Assembly: GCA_020252865.1 (NCBI GenBank)
Contig: JADCCH010000097.1
Span: 1 to 6,967 of the forward strand
Reading direction: 5' to 3'
DNA from: Methylobacterium sp.
GTDB lineage: Bacteria; Pseudomonadota; Alphaproteobacteria; Rhizobiales; Beijerinckiaceae
DNA: 6,967 nucleotides
The notes under the pieces are model-generated. The model saw only the letters and a list, made by a program, of their open reading frames with translations, was not told the origin of the DNA and ran no database searches. Each line of letters opens with the position of its first letter. The stretch's first letter is position 1. Both the position numbers and the translations under genes were made by a program. Below are positions 1 to 4,678 of this stretch, one piece after another.

Positions 1-209
1 ACCGAGGCGGACGAACTCATTCATGCGGAAGCGGCCATCGCGAGTGAAACGACAGGAAAGGCCGAGCCGCGGGGCGATGTCAACAATCGACCCGCGAAAA
101 GCGGATGCCCCGGCCGCTCGCCGGAAGAGCTCGCGAAAACCGGGCGCCCTGCCTGCGGCGGCAGCTTCATTTTTCAGGCTGGATTTTTCGCCGGAAAAGC
201 GATATGAGA
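1..209. other. Upstream region without an assignable gene
   Basis: No recognisable gene is seen here. Plus-strand frame 1 is open from the window edge to a TGA at 205-207 (68 codons) with no visible start. Its translation is rich in Ala, Gly, Pro and Glu and resembles no family I know. It could be the tail of an upstream gene or a chance open frame in GC-rich DNA. Frame 3 closes with TGA at 45-47, so an upstream gene could equally end there. On the minus strand an ATG at 24-22 begins a frame (MNEFVRLG) that leaves the window after eight codons. It has no clear ribosome binding site, so a divergent gene is possible but unsupported. Confidence 0.3.
149..175 (+). terminator. Possible weak terminator upstream of nadA
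   Basis: CTGCC (149-153) and GGCAG (160-164) form a 5-bp GC-rich stem with a 6-base loop, followed by CTTCATTTTTC. This has the layout of an intrinsic terminator for a plus-strand transcript entering from the left. The stem is short and the T-run is interrupted, so it may be fortuitous. Confidence 0.25.
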
Positions 210-215
210 TATACT
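187..215 (+). promoter_or_regulatory. Candidate nadAB promoter
   Basis: TATACT at 210-215 is a good match to a sigma-70 -10 hexamer. Seventeen bases upstream, TTCGCC (187-192) is a weak -35 match. The -10 lies inside the palindrome at 210-228, so a protein bound there would block RNA polymerase, as expected for a repressor site. The start of transcription would fall near 222. The hexamer may look good only because it is part of the palindrome, so the call is tentative. Confidence 0.35.
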
Positions 216-228
216 CAACTTGAGTATA
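210..228 (+). promoter_or_regulatory. Perfect palindromic operator upstream of nadA (NadQ-like)
   Basis: TATACTCAACTTGAGTATA is a perfect palindrome with 9-bp arms around a central C at 219. Its symmetry and length fit a dimeric transcription factor. In alphaproteobacteria the nadABC genes are known to be controlled by NadQ, a regulator related to the NrtR (Nudix-related) family, and I recall its sites having TACTCA/TGAGTA half-sites. Naming NadQ rests on memory and context. The palindrome itself is seen directly. No regulator gene is visible in the window. Confidence 0.7.
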
Positions 229-239
229 AAAGGACTCTT

Positions 240-256
240 ATGCTCAAGATGAGCTT
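240..256 (+). promoter_or_regulatory. Second, degenerate copy of the nadA operator
   Basis: ATGCTCAAGATGAGCTT aligns without gaps to the core of the palindrome at 211-227 and keeps CTCAA on the left and TGAG on the right. Its own symmetry is GCTCA-AGA-TGAGC. The centres lie 29 bases apart (219 and 248), nearly three helical turns, so two dimers could sit on roughly the same face of the DNA. It lies downstream of the putative start of transcription and 66 bases before the nadA start codon. Confidence 0.5.
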
Positions 257-305
257 ATGCGATGCGCCTAGCGAGTTGGAAAAGGTCGCACGGACATCCG
301 AGCCC

Positions 306-313
306 GGAAAGGA
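306..313 (+). promoter_or_regulatory. nadA ribosome binding site
   Basis: GGAAAGGA ends eight bases before the ATG at 322, which is ideal spacing. The in-frame ATG at 316 would leave only two bases. The in-frame ATG at 262 lies next to the second operator copy and has no Shine-Dalgarno sequence. This site therefore decides for 322. Confidence 0.6.
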
Positions 314-321
314 TCATGAGG

Positions 322-1389
322 ATGAGCAGCGTTCAGCTTCCGGAAAGCCCGGCCGTGCCGCGCCGCAATGCGGAGCGGGAGGTGCTCCCGCGCCCAGACC
401 TCACCTATACCCCGGAGGTCGCGGCCGAGACCGCGCATCTCTATGAGCGCGTGAAGCACATCGTGCCGAGCGTCGAATGGCCGTTCCACGCGCCTTATGT
501 CGCCGCGATCAACCGCATCAAGAAGCAGCGCAACGCGGTGATCCTCGCGCATAATTACCAGACGCCCGAAATCTACAACTGCGTGGCCGATGTGGTGGGC
601 GACAGCCTGCAACTGGCGAAAATGGCCGCGAAGCTCGATGCGAAGATCATCGTGCAGGGCGGCGTGCATTTCATGGCCGAGACCTCGAAGCTGCTCAGCC
701 CCGAGAAGATGGTGCTGATCCCCGATCTCAAGGCCGGCTGCTCGCTCGCCTCCTCGATCACGGGCGCGGATATCCGCCGCCTGCGCGAGGCCTATCCCGG
801 CGTGCCGGTGGTGGCTTACGTGAACACATCCGCCGAAGTGAAGGCCGAGGTCGATATCTGCTGCACGAGCGCCAATGCCGTGCAGGTGGTGGAGAGCCTC
901 GGGACGAACCGCGTGCTCTTCGTGCCCGACCAGTATCTGGCGAAATATGTGCAGTCGAAGACGAGGGTGAAGATCATCGCCTGGCACGGCGCCTGCGAGG
1001 TGCATGAGCGCTTCACCGGCGAGGAACTGCGCCGCTATCGCGAGGCAGACCCCACCATCCGCATCATCGCGCACCCGGAATGCCCGCCGGATGTGATCGC
1101 CGAGGCCGATTTCACCGGCTCCACCGCCGGGATGATCGATTACGCCAAGGCGCAGCATGGCGGGAAAGTGCTGCTCGTCACCGAATGCTCGATGGCCGAC
1201 AATGTCGCGGCCTCGGCGAGGGATGTCGAGTTCGTGCGGCCCTGCAACCTCTGCCCGCACATGAAGCGCATCACGCTGCCGAAGATCCTCGACAGCCTGC
1301 TCAACCTCGAGCATCAGGTGGAAATCCCCGAGGAACTCGCCATCCGCGCCCGCCGCTCCGTGGAGCGGATGGTGAACCTGAGGCAGTGA
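322..1389 (+). CDS. nadA: Quinolinate synthase NadA
   Basis: NadA is the cytoplasmic [4Fe-4S] enzyme that condenses iminoaspartate with dihydroxyacetone phosphate to quinolinate, the second step of de novo NAD synthesis. The start at 322 gives 355 residues, a normal length for the alphaproteobacterial form, which carries an N-terminal extension of about 40 residues. Three homologous segments follow, each with a cluster-binding cysteine: C140 in DLKAGCS, C254 in AHPECPP and C311 in CNLCPHMK. These match E. coli C113, C200 and C297. C308 makes a CxxC pair with C311, as C294 does in E. coli. Other family marks are AHNYQ (H77), YVNTS (Y166), [11 protein letters not shown] and TGSTAGM. The frame is intact. 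The in-frame ATG at 262 would add 20 residues but is poorly placed for translation. The gene precedes nadB by 113 bases on the same strand and is probably co-transcribed with it under the paired palindromes upstream. Confidence 0.97.
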   Translation: MSSVQLPESPAVPRRNAEREVLPRPDLTYTPEVAAETAHLYERVKHIVPSVEWPFHAPYVAAINRIKKQRNAVILAHNYQTPEIYNCVADVVGDSLQLAKMAAKLDAKIIVQGGVHFMAETSKLLSPEKMVLIPDLKAGCSLASSITGADIRRLREAYPGVPVVAYVNTSAEVKAEVDICCTSANAVQVVESLGTNRVLFVPDQYLAKYVQSKTRVKIIAWHGACEVHERFTGEELRRYREADPTIRIIAHPECPPDVIAEADFTGSTAGMIDYAKAQHGGKVLLVTECSMADNVAASARDVEFVRPCNLCPHMKRITLPKILDSLLNLEHQVEIPEELAIRARRSVERMVNLRQ

Positions 1390-1502
1390 TGCTCCGGTCT
1401 GGTCATGACCGGGCGCGATCCGGTGTCCGTTCCTGGACGGACAGCCCGACCCGGTCATGACAGCGTTGAGAAAAGACAAAGTTGGGAGAAGCCCGCGCGC
1501 CC
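1390..1502 (+). repeat. nadA-nadB spacer with nested inverted repeat
   Basis: A perfect 12-bp inverted repeat pairs GTCATGACCGGG (1402-1413) with CCCGGTCATGAC (1450-1461). Inside it, TGTCCGT (1424-1430) pairs with ACGGACA (1437-1443) around a 6-base loop. An alternative hairpin, CCGGTC (1394-1399) with GACCGG (1407-1412), uses the left arm of the outer stem, so the two folds exclude each other. No T-run follows, so it is not a standard terminator. It may stabilise the mRNA, tune nadB expression, or be a small palindromic repeat element that inserted in the operon. A purine-rich GGGAGAAG (1484-1491) then precedes nadB. Confidence 0.75.
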
Positions 1503-3089
1503 ATGCCCTCCATCCTCATCATCGGCGGCGGCCTTGCGGGGCTGTTCACGGCGCTGAAACTCGCGCCCCTGCCCTGCACGGTGCTGACCCCCGTGCCGCT
1601 GGGGGAGGGCGCTTCCTCCGCCTGGGCGCAGGGCGGCATCGCGGCCGCCATCGGCGAGGGCGATTCCATCGAAAGCCATGTGCAGGATACGCTGGTGGCC
1701 GGTGCCGGCCTCTGCGACGAGGCGATGGTGCGGCTGATGGTCTCCGAAGCTTCGGATCGCATCCTTGATCTCCTCGAATTCGGCGTTCCCTTCGATCGCG
1801 ATCTTCAGGGCAAGCTGGTGCAGAGCCGCGAGGCGGCCCATTCCCACCATCGCGTGGTGCGCGTGCGCGGTGACATGGCCGGCAAGAAGATCATGGAGGC
1901 GCTGATCGCCGCCGTGCGCCGCACCCCCTCGATCCGGGTGATCGAAGGCGCGGAGGCGCATCGATTATTGGTCGAGAATGGGCGCATCACCGGCGCCATC
2001 GCGCAAGAAGGCGATCGGCTCCTGCGGCTCAAAGCCAGCCATGTCGTGCTCGCCACGGGCGGGGCGGGGCAGCTCTTCGCGGTGACGACCAACCCGAAGC
2101 AAGCCTGGGGCTCGGGTCTTGCGATGGCTCTCCGGGCGGGTGCCACCATCGTGAACCCGGAATTCGTTCAGTTCCACCCGACCGCGCTCGATATCGGTCG
2201 CGATCCCGCTCCGCTCGCGACCGAAGCGCTGCGCGGCGAGGGCGCGAAGCTGGTGGATCAGCATGGCGAGCGTTTCATGCAGAAGCTTCACCGGGATGCG
2301 GAACTGGCCCCGCGCGATGTGGTTGCGCGCGGCGTTTTCGCTTCGATTCAGGCCGGAAACGGCGCGTTCCTCGATTGTCGCGAGGCGATCGGCGTGAGGT
2401 TTCCGGAGATGTTCCCGACGGTGCATGCGGCTTGTGTCGCGGCGGGCATCGATCCTGTGACGCGTGTCATCCCCATCGCGCCCGCCGCGCATTATCACAT
2501 GGGCGGCGTGGCGGTGGATGCGGATGGCGCGGCCATCGGCGTGCCGGGCCTCTACGCGGTGGGTGAGGTCGCCCATACCGGCGTGCATGGCGCGAACCGC
2601 CTCGCCTCGAACTCGCTGCTGGAGGCGGTTGTGTTCGGGGCAAGGGCTGCCCATGCGATTGCAGCCAAGGCACGGAACCCGACCGATGCGGTGATGCGGG
2701 ATGCCGGTTCCGCGCCGGGCGAAACCCAGGCGGATGCAACCGAAATCCTCGAACTGCGACGGTTCATGCAGGAAAATCTGGGCGTGATCCGCAGCGGCGC
2801 GGCGCCGGGCTGGAAGGCAGATGTGCGAAAGAAAATCTCGGGCCGCGTGATGCGGGAGGGTCTGCGCAGCAAGCTCGGGGATATGTCTCTGGTCGCCCAT
2901 CTGATGATGACGGCCGCCTTGAACCGCAAGGAAAGCCGCGGCGGGCATTTCAGGGCCGACCATCCTGAACCGGCCCCCGTTGCGCAATGGACCTTCATGC
3001 GCAATGCCGGCATCGACTTGCCCGATATGCCATCTCCGGGCATGCCGGGGCTGCAATTCTGGCTGGGCCCCATTCCCGCCCGCTCATAA
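1503..3089 (+). CDS. nadB: L-aspartate oxidase NadB
   Basis: NadB is the FAD enzyme that oxidises L-aspartate to iminoaspartate, the unstable substrate that NadA uses. From ATG 1503 the protein has 528 residues, normal for the family. It opens directly into the FAD-binding strand and GGGLAG loop (residues 8-13), then SSAWAQGG, and REAAHSHHRVVR with the charged substrate-capping segment. Catalytic and substrate residues of E. coli NadB have counterparts about 20 positions earlier: H225 (FVQFHPTAL), R271 (ELAPRDVVARG), H330 (AHYHMGGV) and R366 (GVHGANRLASNSLLE). A C-terminal helical domain follows. A TTG at 1482 would add seven residues (MGEARAP). ATG 1503 is preferred because MPSILIIGGG is a typical NadB beginning, although GGGAGAAG is rather far upstream (11 bases). 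The frame is intact. nadC does not follow, unlike the common nadABC order. Confidence 0.97.
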   Translation: MPSILIIGGGLAGLFTALKLAPLPCTVLTPVPLGEGASSAWAQGGIAAAIGEGDSIESHVQDTLVAGAGLCDEAMVRLMVSEASDRILDLLEFGVPFDRDLQGKLVQSREAAHSHHRVVRVRGDMAGKKIMEALIAAVRRTPSIRVIEGAEAHRLLVENGRITGAIAQEGDRLLRLKASHVVLATGGAGQLFAVTTNPKQAWGSGLAMALRAGATIVNPEFVQFHPTALDIGRDPAPLATEALRGEGAKLVDQHGERFMQKLHRDAELAPRDVVARGVFASIQAGNGAFLDCREAIGVRFPEMFPTVHAACVAAGIDPVTRVIPIAPAAHYHMGGVAVDADGAAIGVPGLYAVGEVAHTGVHGANRLASNSLLEAVVFGARAAHAIAAKARNPTDAVMRDAGSAPGETQADATEILELRRFMQENLGVIRSGAAPGWKADVRKKISGRVMREGLRSKLGDMSLVAHLMMTAALNRKESRGGHFRADHPEPAPVAQWTFMRNAGIDLPDMPSPGMPGLQFWLGPIPARS

Positions 3090-3110
3090 GGACGATCGCG
3101 GTCTCTTTTT
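3090..3110 (+). terminator. Weak possible terminator after nadB
   Basis: Immediately after the nadB stop, GGAC (3090-3093) can pair with GTCT (3101-3104, including one G-T pair) around a 7-base loop, followed by CTTTTT. The T-run suits an intrinsic terminator for the nad operon, but the stem is very short, so this is a tentative call. Confidence 0.25.
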
Positions 3111-3308
3111 AGCGAGCCCGTCGCCCCGGTCGAGGCCATATCGGCAAGGGTGATGCCAGTCAGGGGTGAAAGCACCGAAGGAGGCGGGACGCCGCTTTGT
3201 CTCGTCTTCCGCGCGATGGATCAGGCGCCGTTCGGCGCGGGAATTCAACAGGCAACAACTATGAGTCCGAAATGAATGCGCGGGCAGGTCGAAGCGGAAG
3301 CGCAAGTC
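3111..3308. other. Gap between convergent nadB and hydrolase genes
   Basis: Together with the preceding short stretch this makes a 219-base gap. Short frames exist on both strands, but none has recognisable protein character. A strong Shine-Dalgarno-like AAGGAGG at 3178-3184 is followed 12 bases later by a TTG (3197), whose frame runs antisense into the hydrolase C-terminus. I regard this as chance. A small hairpin GCGCC-GTTC-GGCGC (3225-3238) has no T-run on either side. No remnant of nadC is visible. Confidence 0.5.
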
Positions 3309-4493
3309 TCAGGTCTGGCCCGGTCGGAGCCGGTAAAAAATATGCCGGCCGATGCGATCCGTCCGCTTCAGCCTGCGCGACCACCAGGGCGCGACGTAAT
3401 CCGCGTGATAATGCGTGGAAGCGCCAACGGCCGGCAGGTAGATCTGGCCCTCCAGCACCTCCTGCGAGACGCGCGTCGCCACCGCCCAGGAATCCGGTTC
3501 GCGGATGACCAGCGCCTTGCCCTCGCAGGCGAAGGTGAACTGGCAGGCCTTGTAGCGATGGCGGTTCTGGTAGACAACACCGCAGATCGAGGTGGGATAG
3601 AGCCCGCTTTTCGCGCGGTTGATCACCACCTGAGCGACTGCCGCCTGCCCGGTTTCAGGCTCGGAGCGCGCTTCGAAATAGACTGCCTCCGCCAGGCATT
3701 TCATCTCCCGCCGGCGCGTTTCGGGGTCGGACAGATCGAGGTCGGGAAGCAACAGGGCGACGGTCGGGATGTGCAGCAGCGCTTGCGTCACCGGCTGGAT
3801 CGACGGGATGCGCAGGGTCGAGACCATGATGATCTCGGGCTCCTCCGGCGCCGGCGTCACGGAAGCAAGCGCCGTCGCGCGGCTCACGGCCGGTGTCGCG
3901 CCATCCGGGCGCGAAAGGGTCAAAGCCGCCCGGCTGAGGCCGGAAGGCGTGAGGCCGGCATTGCTGAAAGCAGGCGTCCGCCCGCCGAATGTCGACAGAC
4001 GCGCCGTCAGCAGCCGGCTGGCGCGATGCAGGTTGACGGTTGGATCAAGCCTCTGGCTTGGCAGAAGCACGCGGTTTTCGAGAAAGAGCAGCGGCTGGCC
4101 CGGCAGGGTCGGCACCCGGTTCGCGCGCGCGAGATCCACTCGCCGGACATGCGCGGACAGGCCTTTTCCCACGCTTTCAGGCTCATGGAAAAGCGCGATC
4201 CGCTCCTGGCTGTTCATCATGAGCGGCGACAGGCGCGGCGGGGTGAGCGTGAGCCGCGAGGGCTCGATCATCGTCGTGCGGCGGAACTCGATATCCGGCA
4301 CATGCAGGTTCAGGCCCGCGGTCGCGGTCGTCGAGACGAGCACCGCCCCAGCAAGGCTCCAGGTCGCGACCACGGAGGCGCAGAGGCGCATCGTCCGGCG
4401 TCGTCGCCTGTAGCGCTGCCGCTCCTCGACGATGCTCCGGGCAAAACCCATGATGCGACCCCGATCCCTTTTTCGGATCAGGACAGAAAACAT
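3309..4493 (-). CDS. SleB-family cell-wall hydrolase, membrane-anchored or secreted
   Basis: The last 130 residues form a cell-wall hydrolase of the SleB/CwlJ type (Hydrolase_2 family), which cuts peptidoglycan, probably as a lytic transglycosylase. Its hallmark is CLAEAVYFEARSEPETGQ, with E274 of the YFEAR motif the likely catalytic acid. AVAQVVINR, CQFTFACEG and the late THYHADYV and FYRL segments follow. The 394-residue protein begins with an Arg-rich cytoplasmic stretch (RRRRR near residue 30), then one hydrophobic segment at about 37-58 that acts as a membrane anchor or signal peptide. The catalytic domain therefore lies in the periplasm. Residues 60-260 are a linker rich in Ser, Thr, Ala, Pro and Leu with no domain I recognise. 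An alternative start, ATG at 4451 (residue 15), has GGGG seven bases upstream; neither start has an ideal ribosome binding site. The family role in alphaproteobacteria is growth or remodelling of the wall, not spore germination. The gene lies downstream of ppdK on the same strand, convergent with nadB. Confidence 0.88.
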   Translation of the reverse strand: MFSVLIRKRDRGRIMGFARSIVEERQRYRRRRRTMRLCASVVATWSLAGAVLVSTTATAGLNLHVPDIEFRRTTMIEPSRLTLTPPRLSPLMMNSQERIALFHEPESVGKGLSAHVRRVDLARANRVPTLPGQPLLFLENRVLLPSQRLDPTVNLHRASRLLTARLSTFGGRTPAFSNAGLTPSGLSRAALTLSRPDGATPAVSRATALASVTPAPEEPEIIMVSTLRIPSIQPVTQALLHIPTVALLLPDLDLSDPETRRREMKCLAEAVYFEARSEPETGQAAVAQVVINRAKSGLYPTSICGVVYQNRHRYKACQFTFACEGKALVIREPDSWAVATRVSQEVLEGQIYLPAVGASTHYHADYVAPWWSRRLKRTDRIGRHIFYRLRPGQT

Positions 4494-4500
4494 CGATTGT

Positions 4501-4547
4501 GGTTCAGGAAACCTTAGAAAGCAAGGTTAATTGCCTGTATTTTAACC
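4501..4547 (-). repeat. Alternating GGTT/AACC inverted repeats before the hydrolase
   Basis: Three inverted repeats share arms in series: GGTT/AACC (4501-4504 with 4510-4513), AACCTT/AAGGTT (4510-4515 with 4523-4528) and GGTTAA/TTAACC (4525-4530 with 4542-4547). They occupy the AT-rich stretch just upstream of the hydrolase start, where its promoter and leader should lie. They could be binding sites for a regulator or competing hairpins in the leader RNA. No clear -35/-10 pair was found. Confidence 0.45.
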
Positions 4548-4555
4548 AAACAAGC

Positions 4556-4578
4556 GAGCGTGCCGGGACGGCACGCCC
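4556..4578 (-). terminator. Probable terminator downstream of ppdK
   Basis: GCGTGCC (4558-4564) and GGCACGC (4570-4576) form a perfect 7-bp GC-rich stem with a 5-base loop. On the minus strand it extends by a G-U pair and one further G-C pair. On that strand it is followed by GCTTGTTTGG, a modest T-rich tail. It sits about 100 bases after the ppdK stop and before the hydrolase promoter region, so it would separate the two transcripts. The T-run is imperfect. Confidence 0.5.
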
Positions 4579-4678
4579 ATCTATGACAGGTGATGAACGG
4601 TCTCTTTTTTCGCATCTTCCTCCCGCGAACGGGTGACCACGCCCGCCTTCGCAGGGGCATGCTTCGCTTGAAGAAGTT
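4579..4678. other. Spacer immediately after ppdK
   Basis: No gene is seen. A 4-bp hairpin (CCCG/CGGG, about 4622-4633) with a 4-base loop lies here but has no minus-strand T-run. A plus-strand T-run at 4605-4610 is preceded by no gene on that strand. Confidence 0.4.

Noticed and set aside
262..321. Longer nadA beginning at ATG 262
   Set aside because: There is no ribosome binding site and the start adjoins the second operator copy. GGAAAGGA is ideally placed for ATG 322.
268..1479. A 403-codon minus-strand open frame antisense to nadA
   Set aside because: Its His-, Arg- and Gly-rich translation has no recognisable domain, and nadA on the plus strand has all three cluster cysteines.
1965..3056. 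A 363-codon minus-strand open frame antisense to nadB
   Set aside because: It is a shadow frame without motifs. nadB is intact with all catalytic residues.
3276..4517. A 413-codon plus-strand open frame across the hydrolase
   Set aside because: The minus-strand frame has a signal or anchor segment and the SleB catalytic motif. The plus-strand frame is Arg- and Gln-rich without family features.
4527..4545. Possible CtrA binding site (two TTAA motifs) upstream of the hydrolase
   Set aside because: CtrA sites have TTAA-N7-TTAA. Here the two TTAA motifs are 11 bases apart, so the spacing does not fit.
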